64,000 nucleotides of DNA from Bog-473 sp963730785 (GCA_963730785.1 CAVSTF010000003.1:124001-188000), one strand, 5' to 3'; positions 9,111 through 18,053 are shown, numbered from the stretch's first letter. Notes: a model not told the origin generated them from the sequence alone. Program-made: numbers and translations.

Positions 9111-10399
9111 CTGCCTTGCGGATTGAGGAGAGTAACGGCGACCAGGAATACGAGTCACTTGAGAGCTTCCGAGACCGAGCGCGCACTTTTATTCGGTCCA
9201 ACCTGTCACCGGTTTCTCCCGAACAACTTCGCCTGGACCGCGCGTCGGTTGATGAGGAGATGGAACTGGCGGCGGTGAGTCGAGAACGTGAGATCCAGCG
9301 CATGCTCTTTGATGCCGGTCTCGCCGGGATCTGCTTTCCCCGGGCGTATGGCGGGCAGGGACTCACCCCTGACCACCAGCGAATCTTCAATGAGGAGATT
9401 GTTGGATTCGAGTACCCAGTCCATCTCCAAGTGCCGACGTTGTCGCCCTGTGCCGCCGTGATCCTTGAGTTCGGCACCGAGGAACAGAAACTGAGCCATC
9501 TCCCGGCGATATTGCGAGGCGAGGAACTGTGGATGCAGTTTCTCTCCGAACCCAGTGGGGGCTCGGATGTGGCTAGCGCGCAGACCACGGCCGTGCGGGA
9601 TGGTGATCAGTGGGTGCTGAACGGGTCCAAGGTGTGGACCACCGGAGCCTGGTGGTCCGACTGGGGGCTCTGTCTGGCCCGAACCAATTGGGATGTACCG
9701 AAACACCGGGGATTAACCATTTTCATGCTTCCGATCCATCAGCCCGACATTGAGGTCCACCGCATTGAGATGCTGAATGGGTCTCGAGAGTTCTGCCAGG
9801 AGTTCCTCACCGACGTCGTGGTATCTGACGCTGACAGAGTCGGGGAGGTGGACGACGGCTGGACCATCATGACGAGGTGGATGTTTCACGAACGCATGCT
9901 CTACAGCTCGCCGTATGTCACCGAGCCGGTGGGGATCATTCACGGATCGATGGACGCCAGCGCCGTCTTTGCCGTGGCTCAGGCGAGACAACAGTTGGTC
10001 GATCCCGCGGTACGGGAATTAGTGGGCGAAGCTCGGATGATCGAGGTGGTCAACGAATTGCTCTCGGAGCGAATTCGCGAGGCCATCAAGGCGGGAAAGC
10101 GATCCGATCAAGCGGCCGCCATAGTTCGGCTCTTTAAGGGTGATGCCGCCAAACGCATCATCACCTTGGCCTTCGAGGCTGCGGGAGACGAAGGTGCGGC
10201 CTGGAGCGATGATTCAGCGGCGGCGCGCAGTGCTATTAATTTTCTGATGCGTCAGGTCGGCAGCATCGGTGGTGGCACCACCGAAATGGCCAAGAACGTG
10301 ATCAGCGAGCGGGTGCTGGGTATGCCGAGAGAGCGTCGACTCGACAAGGACGTCCCGTTCCGGGATGTGCCGCGCAGTCGCACGCCGAACTCCGAATAG
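9107..10399 (+). CDS. Acyl-CoA dehydrogenase, subunit of a probable heteromeric FadE pair (b)
   Basis: A 430-residue acyl-CoA dehydrogenase. Residues about 140-190 carry the flavin-domain signature region (MQFLSEPSGGSDVAS and WVLNGSKVWTTGA); the C-terminus has GGGTTEMAKNVISERVLG, the region that normally follows the active site. The start overlaps the stop of the partner gene (ATGA). This is the last gene of the 3980 operon and converges with the TetR gene only 8 bases away. With its partner at 7968 it likely forms a heteromeric FAD enzyme for alpha,beta-dehydrogenation of a CoA ester. Confidence 0.92.
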   Translation: MTALRIEESNGDQEYESLESFRDRARTFIRSNLSPVSPEQLRLDRASVDEEMELAAVSREREIQRMLFDAGLAGICFPRAYGGQGLTPDHQRIFNEEIVGFEYPVHLQVPTLSPCAAVILEFGTEEQKLSHLPAILRGEELWMQFLSEPSGGSDVASAQTTAVRDGDQWVLNGSKVWTTGAWWSDWGLCLARTNWDVPKHRGLTIFMLPIHQPDIEVHRIEMLNGSREFCQEFLTDVVVSDADRVGEVDDGWTIMTRWMFHERMLYSSPYVTEPVGIIHGSMDASAVFAVAQARQQLVDPAVRELVGEARMIEVVNELLSERIREAIKAGKRSDQAAAIVRLFKGDAAKRIITLAFEAAGDEGAAWSDDSAAARSAINFLMRQVGSIGGGTTEMAKNVISERVLGMPRERRLDKDVPFRDVPRSRTPNSE

Positions 10400-10407
10400 A
10401 GACTGTC

Positions 10408-11112
10408 CTAAATAGGGACACCGGCGCGATCGTCGAGTCCGAGTGCGCGGACGAACAGCATGGTCAGTTGGTCGACGCCTTCGTCAAATTCGCACTCAAT
10501 GAGTCCCTGGACGAACCACAACTCGGGGAAGCGGTAGGTCATGGACGCGAGGGCGGCTGCGGTGATGGTTGGATCAAGTCGTGTATCTACCAGACCGTGG
10601 CGCTGGAGGTTGGCGATACTGTCCGCTACCTGCACCAAGCCCACCTGATGGCGTTCGAAGCGCCATGCGCCTAGCTCGGCATCGAACCGGGAAACTTGTT
10701 CAATGATCTTCATGATGCGTGCTTCGTCCCGATAGCTTTCCAGATTGCGACGAATGCCTTCGCGAATGCGTTCATAAGGGCTGGCCGAGGATTTCGGATC
10801 CAGAATGACACTCTGCATCGGCTCGCTGAGTCGCTCTTCCACTCCGAGAGCTACCTCGCGAAAGACCTCTTCCTTCGATTCGAAGTAGTGGTAAAAGGAT
10901 CCGTGCGAGAGTCCGGCGCGCTCGGCAATGTCGGATATCCGTGCTTCCAGGAAGCCGTCGTTCTCAAAGACTTCCTTGGCGGCCACGACCAGACGAGCCC
11001 GTGTCTCAACCCCCTTGCGGGATCGAGGGCCGCTTGGCTTGTCAGTGGTCAGCGACTCCGTTGTGGTCACTTGACCATCCTTCCCTTGCGGCTCGCTGCT
11101 CGGTGGGATCAT
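10408..11112 (-). CDS. TetR family transcriptional regulator
   Basis: A 234-residue one-component regulator. The N-terminal DNA-binding domain (about residues 40-88) shows the standard pattern ISDIAERAGLSHGSFYHYFESKEEV; the rest is a ligand-binding helical domain. The ATG at 11112 overlaps the upstream stop (TGATG); an internal GTG at 11070 preceded by GGGAAGGA is an alternative start. It is cotranscribed with the DUF35-Ltp2 gene, whose promoter carries two of the TTGACG-type palindromes (12759 and 12836). That linkage makes it the best candidate for the protein binding this operator set, but this is inference from position only. Confidence 0.92.
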   Translation of the reverse strand: MIPPSSEPQGKDGQVTTTESLTTDKPSGPRSRKGVETRARLVVAAKEVFENDGFLEARISDIAERAGLSHGSFYHYFESKEEVFREVALGVEERLSEPMQSVILDPKSSASPYERIREGIRRNLESYRDEARIMKIIEQVSRFDAELGAWRFERHQVGLVQVADSIANLQRHGLVDTRLDPTITAAALASMTYRFPELWFVQGLIECEFDEGVDQLTMLFVRALGLDDRAGVPI

Positions 11113-12749
11113 CAATCTACCTTTCGAGTCAGGAGTAGCACGCCCGAGGGAGTGCCTCCGCCGGAGGTCACGACTGCGGTTTCAGCGTCCTTTACTTGGC
11201 GCTCGCCCGCCGCATGGCGAAGTTGCTGTACCGCTTCATAGAGGAAGCCGAACCCATGGGTCCTGCCTTCGGAGAGTTGACCCCCGTGTGGATTGACCGG
11301 CAGATCACCGTCGAGCGCAATGCGTCGCCCACCATCGAGCCAGTCGTACGCTTCGCCCAGGCCGCAGAAGCCGAGTCCTTCTATCCATGAGATGGCATTG
11401 AAGGTAAAGCCGTCATAGACCAAGGCGAGATCGACGTCGTCCGGACGGAAGTCAGTGCGGGTCCAGAGATGGGCCGATTGGCCGAGCACCTGGGGTTCGT
11501 GGGTCAGTGTGCCCTGATCCCACGACACCCGCTCGAGTATCTGACTCCCGATCGCCTCAATCCGAACAGCGGGGTGGGGGCGATCGCCGGCGACTGAGGC
11601 ATCCGAGACGATTACTGCGATTGATGCGTCGCACGGAACGTCGCAGTCGTAGAGCCCGAAGGGGGACGTGATCGGCCGGGCCGACATGTAGTCGTCCATC
11701 GTCATTGGATCGCGATAAATGGCGAGAGGGTTTCTTGCCGCGTTAGCCCGCCCATTGAGCGCGATAAGCCCAAGCATTTCCTTGGGAGCCCCATAGCGAT
11801 GCATGTACTGATTCGCGTTCATGCCGATCCAATTGGCGGCCGACATGGCACCGAAGGGAGCATTCCATTCGCGCATGCCAGAGACACGTTGGTCACCGCC
11901 GGATCCTCCGGACCGTCGGGCCACGAGCTCGCCATAGGTTGATTCCCAGACCGTGCGGAAACACAAGACGTGGCGGCACAATCCAGAGGCGACCGCCATG
12001 GCAGCCGCAATGACGGAGCCTCCGGGGCCGGGGAGATCCATGCCGCCATTGATCCAAGTGGGATGAATCCGGAGTGCTTCCTCGACAGCTGTGACCCCTC
12101 CCTCGCTCATTCCCATGCCACCGGCACCGGGATAGGTGGAGAGACCGTCAATGTCGTCGAGCGTCAGTCCGGCATCAGCAACTGCAGCCAGACAGGCGTC
12201 AATGGTGAGCGAGAGTGGATCAACCATTAGCCGCCTGCCGATGGCCGAACGACCAACGCCGCTCAGTATTGATCGATGCTCGAAGCGCTGGTCGCTGATG
12301 GGCGCACGCGGTGTCGGTCGTTGGGGTGCCGAGACGCGATCGACCGGATCGATCTCCCCGGTCAGTTTGAAGAGAGGGAGCCAGACATCTTCGAACTGCT
12401 CGAGTTGAACCTGCACTTCAGCGCCGATGGAGACGTCTTCGGGTGCGCAGTCGATGATGTTCGTCGTCAGATGGACCCGGGAGTCCTCGGCCAGTGCGAT
12501 GTTGGCAATTACATAGGGCGGTTCGAAGTTCGGCAGCCACTGGTGGGCGTTAATGGTGAAACCGACCACGGTGCCGTGTCCGGAAACGGCCACCGGCTTG
12601 AAGGATCGACTCCGGCAATATGGACAAATCGGGACCGGAGGATGGACCAGCTGGCCACAGTCGTCGCAGCCTTGAATTCGCAGCGTGCCGTCACTGCCGG
12701 AGGTCCAGAACCAGCCGGACGACAGGTTCAGCTCGGGAAGGGGTCGCAT
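11112..12749 (-). CDS. Fused DUF35 zinc-ribbon/OB-fold and Ltp2-like thiolase-fold aldolase
   Basis: A 545-residue fusion. Residues 28-45 hold a zinc ribbon (Cys28, Cys31, Cys42, Cys45) and an OB-fold follows to about 135: the DUF35/ChsH2-C type module. From about 150 the thiolase-like lipid-transfer fold begins. The position of the thiolase nucleophile Cys reads DLPGPGGSV with no Cys, so ordinary thiolysis is unlikely; YDGFT and NPHGGQLSEGRTHG match the Ltp2 retro-aldolase pattern. In cholesterol degradation Ltp2 and the DUF35 protein are separate partners that cleave a beta-hydroxyacyl-CoA side chain. The fusion suggests the same C-C cleavage here. The upstream divergent promoter has two operator-like sites. 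Confidence 0.88.
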   Translation of the reverse strand: MRPLPELNLSSGWFWTSGSDGTLRIQGCDDCGQLVHPPVPICPYCRSRSFKPVAVSGHGTVVGFTINAHQWLPNFEPPYVIANIALAEDSRVHLTTNIIDCAPEDVSIGAEVQVQLEQFEDVWLPLFKLTGEIDPVDRVSAPQRPTPRAPISDQRFEHRSILSGVGRSAIGRRLMVDPLSLTIDACLAAVADAGLTLDDIDGLSTYPGAGGMGMSEGGVTAVEEALRIHPTWINGGMDLPGPGGSVIAAAMAVASGLCRHVLCFRTVWESTYGELVARRSGGSGGDQRVSGMREWNAPFGAMSAANWIGMNANQYMHRYGAPKEMLGLIALNGRANAARNPLAIYRDPMTMDDYMSARPITSPFGLYDCDVPCDASIAVIVSDASVAGDRPHPAVRIEAIGSQILERVSWDQGTLTHEPQVLGQSAHLWTRTDFRPDDVDLALVYDGFTFNAISWIEGLGFCGLGEAYDWLDGGRRIALDGDLPVNPHGGQLSEGRTHGFGFLYEAVQQLRHAAGERQVKDAETAVVTSGGGTPSGVLLLTRKVD

Positions 12750-12758
12750 CGCTCAGTA

Positions 12759-12774
12759 TTGACTTCGACGTCGT
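12759..12774. promoter_or_regulatory. Operator-like site TTGACTTCGACGTCGT (site 2)
   Basis: A degenerate copy of the TTGACGTCGCCGTCAA palindrome, 9 bases upstream of the DUF35-Ltp2 start. The flanks TAT and AAT match those of site 4 at 15142. It sits where it would block transcription or initiation of the minus-strand DUF35-Ltp2/TetR operon. Confidence 0.55.
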
Positions 12775-12835
12775 AATCGAACACCAGCTGCATCGTAGGC
12801 CACGGGGGGAAGTCGGAGGTGGTCTGATTATGATA

Positions 12836-12851
12836 TTGACGTCGCCGTCAA
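12836..12851. promoter_or_regulatory. Operator-like palindrome TTGACGTCGCCGTCAA (site 3)
   Basis: A copy with perfect six-base arms, 21 bases upstream of the amidohydrolase at 12873 and identical (reverse complement) to site 1. TTGACG could also serve as a -35 box, so operator and promoter may overlap. Confidence 0.7.
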
Positions 12852-12872
12852 TAAAATACTAGCCTGCCGCTG

Positions 12873-14175
12873 ATGTCACGAATCTGCGATTTCCCGGTCT
12901 TTGATGCTGACAACCACATGTACGAGACGAAGGATTCCTTCACCCGTCACCTGCCCGATCGATTCAAAGGTGCCATCGACTACGTGGATTTGCATGGTCG
13001 TACCAAGATCATGCTCCGAGGCACGGTCAGTGACTACATCCCGAACCCAACATTTGAAGTCGTCGCCAAGCCGGGTGCGCAAGAGGAGTACTTCCGCAAC
13101 GGCAATCCCGAGGGCAAGTCGTATCGAGAGCTCATCGGTGAGCCCATGCGGGCCCTCCCGGGCTTCCGTGAACCGGCTCCTCGAATTCGAGTTGATGGAC
13201 GAACTCGGAGTTGACCGCGCATTGATGTTCCCGACGCTGGCCAGCCTTCTCGAAGAGCGGTTACGCGATGAGCCGGAGTTGATTCACGCGGCCGTGCATT
13301 CCCTGAACGAATGGATGTACGAGCAGTGGACCTTTAACTACGAAGGCCGCATCTTTGCGACGCCGGTTATCACGCTGCCGATCGTCGAGAAGGCGATTGA
13401 GGAGCTCGAGTGGGTGGTCGCCCGGGGGGCCAAGACGGTGCTCATCCGTCCAGCACCGGTTCCGGGTTACCGGGGCTCAAGGTCGTTCGGGTTTCCTGAG
13501 TTCGATCCGTTCTGGCAAGCGGTGGTCGACGCCGACGTTCTCGTCTCCATGCACGCATCGGACAGCGGGTACTCCCGCTACCAGAGCGATTGGACCGGCC
13601 CCAACGAATACTTGCCCTTCAAGCTCGATGCTTTTCGGATGATGAGCATCGGGAAGCGTCCGATGGAAGACACCATGACTGCCCTGACCTGCCACGGGGT
13701 GTTCTCGCGGTTCCCGGATCTTCGGGTGGCCTCCATTGAGAGCGGGGGCGACTGGGTCGCTCCGTTTGTGGAGCATTTGGCCGATATCCACCGGAAAATG
13801 CCCCAGGCCTTCGACGGAGACCCAGTGGAACAGTTCAAGAACAACGTGTACATCAGTCCATTTCACGAGGACAACCTGGACCGACTTATCGCCACGGTCG
13901 GCGCCGACCACGTCCTTTTCGGCTCGGACTATCCCCACCCGGAGGGTCTGGCCGAGCCCTGCAGTTACCTCGACCATTTGCCGGCCGAGCTGGCCATCGA
14001 AGACGTGCAGAAGATCATGGGTGGCAACCTGGCCCGGATCATGCGCGTCGATGCGACCGTCGGCGCATCGTCCGTAATTCGACTACAACCCTTCTCCATG
14101 CAGTTTTGTGGGCCGCACAGTAGGGTCACCGAGCCGTTGCCTTGCCCAATCTCATCAGGAGGTCGCTGTGGCTGA
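12873..14175 (+). CDS. Amidohydrolase family protein, frameshifted
   Basis: An amidohydrolase_2 protein split over two frames. The first 104 or so codons (FPVFDADNHMYE, then ALPGFREPAPR) are read from the ATG at 12873; the remainder (ELMDELGVDRALMFPTLAS through GSDYPHPEG and NLARIMRV) is one frame ahead from about 13185. Removing one A of the AA at 13184-13185 would give a continuous PAPRFELMDELG. Metal-site regions DADNH and GSDYPHPEG are both intact, so the protein would look functional if the shift is a sequencing error. About 35 unusual residues follow NLARIMRV before the stop, which overlaps the next gene by 8 bases. Paralogue of the shorter amidohydrolase at 58641 rather than of 6706. 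Confidence 0.8.
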
Positions 14176-15076
14176 CTACAAGTACGTGCTGTATGAGCCG
14201 TTCGATGACGGAACGATCGTCCGGATCATGCTCAATCGACCCGATTCCCGCAACGCGCAGAACCGGGGTCTCCTGGTGGAGCTCCACGAGGCGTTTCTTG
14301 AGGCTGAGGCGGATGACAACGTGCGCGTGGTCATCCTCGGCGGCACGGGCCCGATGTTCTCATCTGGTCATGATCTCGGATCGAAGGCGTCCATCGCCGA
14401 GAACCAGCCCGGACCAGGTCAACATCCCACCCGGCAGATCAACGGTGCCACCCGCAAGGGCGCCGAGGCCTTGATGCTGCAGGAATGGCACTACTTCTTC
14501 GAGAATACCCGGCGTTGGCGCAATCTCAGAAAGATCACTATTGGGCAGGCCCATGGTGACGTGTATGCGGCCGGCCTCATGCTGTTGTGGACGTGTGACC
14601 TTATTGTGGCGGCGGAGGACACCCGTTTTGCCGATGTGGTGGGTACACGTCTTGGCATGTGCGGCGTCGAGTATTTCGGCCACCCGTGGGAGTTCGGTCC
14701 ACGTCGGGCCAAGGAACTCCTCCTCACCGGAGACTCGGTGGACGCCGACGAGGCGCACCGGCTCGGCATGGTGTCCAAGGTCTTCCCGACCGCGGATCTG
14801 AACGAACGCACCCTCGAATACGCGCGGCGCATTGCGAAGCTGCCGACCATGACCGCCCTGTTGATCAAGGAGTCGGTCAATCAGACCGTCGACAATATGG
14901 GCTTCTACAACTCGCTCAATGCCTGCTTTACCCTGCACGAGCTCAACCACTCCCACTGGGCCTGGGTCAATGAGGACCACTACCCGATCGCCAAGGAGGA
15001 TTCGGGCATTCCGAATTGGCGGGAGGCCCCACCCATCGTGCCGGCCGTGAAGAACAAGGTCCGCGCGGACGAGTAG
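14168..15076 (+). CDS. Enoyl-CoA hydratase/isomerase (crotonase) family
   Basis: A 302-residue crotonase-fold protein. The oxyanion-hole segment FSSGHDLGSKAS is at about residues 73-84 and a second region GDVYAAGLMLLWTCDLIVAAEDTRFAD is the conserved core; GMCGVEYFGHP carries a candidate acidic catalytic residue. The GTG at 14168 is preceded at five bases by a perfect AGGAGG (14157-14162), which selects it over the in-frame ATG at 14108. It overlaps the end of the amidohydrolase gene and probably acts with it. Hydration of an unsaturated acyl-CoA is the likely role; other crotonase chemistries (ring opening, dehalogenation) cannot be excluded. Confidence 0.9.
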   Translation: MADYKYVLYEPFDDGTIVRIMLNRPDSRNAQNRGLLVELHEAFLEAEADDNVRVVILGGTGPMFSSGHDLGSKASIAENQPGPGQHPTRQINGATRKGAEALMLQEWHYFFENTRRWRNLRKITIGQAHGDVYAAGLMLLWTCDLIVAAEDTRFADVVGTRLGMCGVEYFGHPWEFGPRRAKELLLTGDSVDADEAHRLGMVSKVFPTADLNERTLEYARRIAKLPTMTALLIKESVNQTVDNMGFYNSLNACFTLHELNHSHWAWVNEDHYPIAKEDSGIPNWREAPPIVPAVKNKVRADE

Positions 15077-15141
15077 CCGTGGGGCACGGCCATTGTCCTG
15101 CCCGCCATGTGTAGGCTCTGCCCGCCTAGTTAGTATCTGTA

Positions 15142-15157
15142 TTGACGTCGATGTCAT
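15142..15157. promoter_or_regulatory. Operator-like site TTGACGTCGATGTCAT (site 4)
   Basis: Third variant of the recurrent 16-bp palindrome, in the 125-base gap between the crotonase gene and the ABC importer, 44 bases upstream of livH. Two arm positions differ from the perfect form. It would place the importer under the same regulator as the two neighbouring catabolic operons. Confidence 0.6.
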
Positions 15158-15201
15158 AATTGCCGGAAACAGACCGGCAGTGAGGGGTGGGTGCCGGAAG
15201 C

Positions 15202-16539
15202 ATGCTGGAGTTCGCCCAGTTCGTGATCGCCGGCCTGGCGACCGGGGGTATTTACGCCATCGCTTCGGCCGGACTCGTGGTGACGTATACGTCGTCGGGC
15301 ATTTTGAACTTCTCATTTGGCGCGATCGCCTATTTTGTGGCCCGCTTCTATTACTTCCTGCATAGCCAGCACGGGTGGGGAATTCTGCCCGCCGCCGCCC
15401 TCTCTATTGGGGTGTTGGGGCCGGTCACCGGTGTCCTGCTCTATGGCGTGCTCTTCCGGCATCTCCGGCTGTCATCGCCCCTGATCAAAGTGGTGGCCAC
15501 CATTGGGCTGCTCGTCGCCATCCCTTCACTGGCCACGCTGATCTTTGGCAACCAGGCCATTCCGCAAGCCCCTGGCCTGGCGCCGGAACCCGTCAAGGTC
15601 TTTCACCCATTTGGCGTGCCGGTGACACTCGATCAAGCAATTGTCTATGTCTGCGTCGTGGCCACTGTCGTCTTGGGTGCGCTTGTACTTCGATACACCG
15701 AGGTCGGTCTCAAGGTCCGGGCCATGGTCGACTCGCCAGCCATGACGGATCTTTCCGGATCGAGCCCGACGGCCATCTCAATCGGAGTCTGGGCGGTCAG
15801 TACGTTCTTTGCCGGCTTGGCTGGCGTGCTGGCGGCGCCGGAGATTGGCTTGGACCCGACGCAGTTCACCGTGATCCTGATGGCCTCCTCGTTTGCCGCC
15901 GTGTTGGCGGCCAAGTTGCGAAACCTGCCGGTGGCCGTGATCGTCGGACTGCTGATGGGGGTCGGTATTTCGCTTCTGCAGGGCTACCTTCCGCCCTCGA
16001 GTCAGTGGACCACCGAAATGGTGGACGCGGTGCCGTTCATTGTGGTGGCCCTGTTCCTCATCGTGAACCTGGTTCGCGGTGGTCGGGTCGGTGAGTTCGA
16101 GGGATGGGGCGGAGCTCTCGATCGAGCGATTGCTCCGCAGGGTGAGAGTCGCCTGGCCGGATCGACCAGCAGTCTCATTGAAGAGTCACAACTGGGTCTG
16201 GTCGGAAAGTACGTCGGTCCCGTGCTGCTCATTGTGGCCGTGGGTCTGGTACCGCTTATCGTGCAGGGCTACTGGATCGGGCTCTTCGCAGAGGCGTTCG
16301 CCTACGCCATCATTTTCCTTTCGTGGACCATCGTCACCGGCGAGGGCGGCATGCTCTGGCTCTGCCAGATCACCTTCGCCGGGGTCGGAGCCCTCACTGC
16401 CTTCTGGATCACCAGCCACTGGGGCTGGCCAGTGTTCCTGCCGTCATCGTTGGTGGATTCGTCGCCATGGCCCTGGGCGCGCTGGTTGGTTTCCTCAGCA
16501 TCCGATTGGGTGATCTCTACGTCGCCCTGGTCACACTGA
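15202..16539 (+). CDS. livH: Branched-chain-type ABC permease: LivH domain fused to N-terminal part of LivM (frameshift at 3' end)
   Basis: Residues 1 to about 290 are a complete LivH-type permease (starts LEFAQFVIAGLATGGIYAI, ends FIVVALFLIVNLVRGGR). After a short linker the frame continues directly into a LivM-type permease (YVGPVLLIVAVGLVPLIV, TGEGGMLWLCQITFAGVGA), so livH and livM form a single gene. At about 16440 one base appears to be missing and this frame degenerates and stops at 16539. ATG 15202 is preferred over GTG 15187, though the ribosome site is weak. The operon encodes both permease halves, two ATPases and a binding protein; substrates of such HAAT-type importers range from amino acids to aromatic or steroid acids. 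Confidence 0.85.
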   Translation: MLEFAQFVIAGLATGGIYAIASAGLVVTYTSSGILNFSFGAIAYFVARFYYFLHSQHGWGILPAAALSIGVLGPVTGVLLYGVLFRHLRLSSPLIKVVATIGLLVAIPSLATLIFGNQAIPQAPGLAPEPVKVFHPFGVPVTLDQAIVYVCVVATVVLGALVLRYTEVGLKVRAMVDSPAMTDLSGSSPTAISIGVWAVSTFFAGLAGVLAAPEIGLDPTQFTVILMASSFAAVLAAKLRNLPVAVIVGLLMGVGISLLQGYLPPSSQWTTEMVDAVPFIVVALFLIVNLVRGGRVGEFEGWGGALDRAIAPQGESRLAGSTSSLIEESQLGLVGKYVGPVLLIVAVGLVPLIVQGYWIGLFAEAFAYAIIFLSWTIVTGEGGMLWLCQITFAGVGALTAFWITSHWGWPVFLPSSLVDSSPWPWARWLVSSASDWVISTSPWSH

Positions 16540-17196
16540 CCTTTGGGTTGCTCATGGAAAACCTGGTCTTCACCCTGCCCGTCTTTGTGAATCAGGGACT
16601 GGGCATCACGCTCAATCGGCCTACCTTCGCCACGTCGGATCGGGCCTTCACCTATCTGTGCTTGGTCGTTTTCATTGTGCTGGCGCTCTTCATCGTCAAC
16701 TTTCGGCGCTCAACGACGGGGCTGGCGCTCAACGCGGCACGCTGGAGTGAGAACGGGGCGCGCACCTCGGGGATCAGCGTGGTGCAGATGAAGGTCATCG
16801 CCGGTGCATTGGCGGCCTTCATCGCCGGCATCGGTGGGGGTCTTCTGGGTCTGGCGCAGACCACCTTCCAACCATCTGAATTCGCCACCTTTTTGGGTGT
16901 GATCTGGTTGGCCGTCTTTGTCACCATCGGAATTCGCTCGAACGCGGCGGCGTTGATTGGCGGCCTCGCCTTCGTATTCCCGGCTGCATTGGCGCAGTAC
17001 TACTTCTCGACCGCGACATGGATTCCCAATGTGCTGCCGCGTGCTCTTTGGCATGGGAGCTGTCTCGGCGGCCAAGTACCCCGACGGCGTCCTGGCCGAA
17101 AACAGTCGACGGCTGCGACAGCTCGGACTACGCGTGACCTCTCGGCGCCCCCATGGGCGGACTCCGGGTCTGGCCGTGCCGGAGCAGGTGCGGTGA
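16440..17196 (+). CDS. livM: C-terminal part of LivM permease, out of frame with its N-terminus and internally frameshifted
   Basis: Continues the LivM domain one frame back: VIVGGFVAMALGALVGF, LGDLYVALVTLTFGLLMEN, then the conserved IRSNAAALIGGLAFVFPA. At about 17043 an extra base moves the reading on again; dropping the C after CCG restores NVLPVLFGMGAVSAAKYPDG, a normal LivM C-terminus ending in VPEQVR. The two shifts compensate, so one missing and one extra base would make livHM a single open gene. The final TGA overlaps the livG GTG (GTGA). There is no independent ribosome site for this part, so it is not a separate gene. Confidence 0.75.
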
Positions 17197-18053
17197 CGGC
17201 GATATCGCCGACAACGGCGCCGAAAGAGGCGGGTAGTGCGCCTGCACTGGCGGCTACCGGCGTCACCGTTCGCTACGGCGGATTGACCGCGCTCTCCAAC
17301 GTGTCGGTGCAAGTACCGACGGGGACTGTGGTGGGACTGGTTGGACCCAATGGCGCTGGGAAGTCCACGCTTCTCGGAGTGCTCTCGGGCCTGGTGCAGC
17401 CCAACGATGGCGACGTGTGGATCCGGGGACAAGAAGTCACGAATGCCTCAGCCAGGTCGCGCGCAAAGCTGGGCCTGGCCCGCACCTTCCAGCAGCCCGA
17501 GCTCTTCCTGGGGCTGACGGTACGTGAGCACTTGGTCGTCGCTCACCGAGCGCGTGTGTCCCCGAATCGGATGTGGCGCGACATGTTCGATCCCCGCTCT
17601 CTGCTCCCACCGTCCAAGGCCGAGAACGAACGGGTGGATGGTCTGCTGGAGCAGCTGACGTTGACCAGGGTGGCTAAGGCTCCGGTGGCTGCCCTGCCGC
17701 TCGGCATCCTCCGGCTGGTTGAAATGGGACGCGCCCTGGCCGCTGATCCCCGGGTGTTGCTCCTCGACGAGCCGCTCTCCGGGCTCGACATGAAGGCGTC
17801 ACAACACCTGCTGTCATTGTTCCGAACCATTGTGGACAACGCGGCCTCGCCGATCTCACTCCTGATTGTTGAGCACGACGTTGCCGCCGTGCTGGCACTC
17901 TCGGATTCGGTCGTCGTGCTCGATTTCGGTGAGTGCATCGCGACGGGTACGCCCGAAGAAATCCGCAATGACCCGAAGGTGCGATCGGCCTACCTGGGCG
18001 ACGCAGCTGGCCTCTCGCACAGCCAGGCCCCTTCGCTGAAAGCTGCCCCATGA
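17193..18053 (+). CDS. livG: ABC transporter ATP-binding protein, LivG type
   Basis: A 286-residue ATPase of the branched-chain amino acid (HAAT) importer class. Walker A GPNGAGKST is near residue 55, Walker B LLLDEP and D-loop SGLD follow, and the switch His is in VEHDVAAVL. The ABC signature is unusual: the region expected as LS-GGQ reads LPLGILRLVEMGRALA. The start is GTG 17193, overlapping the livHM stop by GTGA; reading further upstream in this frame only enters out-of-frame livM sequence. The stop overlaps livF as ATGA. It powers import together with LivF on the cytoplasmic side of the membrane. Confidence 0.93.
   Translation: MTAISPTTAPKEAGSAPALAATGVTVRYGGLTALSNVSVQVPTGTVVGLVGPNGAGKSTLLGVLSGLVQPNDGDVWIRGQEVTNASARSRAKLGLARTFQQPELFLGLTVREHLVVAHRARVSPNRMWRDMFDPRSLLPPSKAENERVDGLLEQLTLTRVAKAPVAALPLGILRLVEMGRALAADPRVLLLDEPLSGLDMKASQHLLSLFRTIVDNAASPISLLIVEHDVAAVLALSDSVVVLDFGECIATGTPEEIRNDPKVRSAYLGDAAGLSHSQAPSLKAAP

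Noticed and set aside
16323..18053. A single frame that reads as LivM C-terminus fused to LivG
   Set aside because: Residues between them are not LivM-like, while the other frame gives a proper LivM C-terminus ending at a GTGA overlap with livG. So it is a frameshift artefact and not a LivM-LivG fusion.
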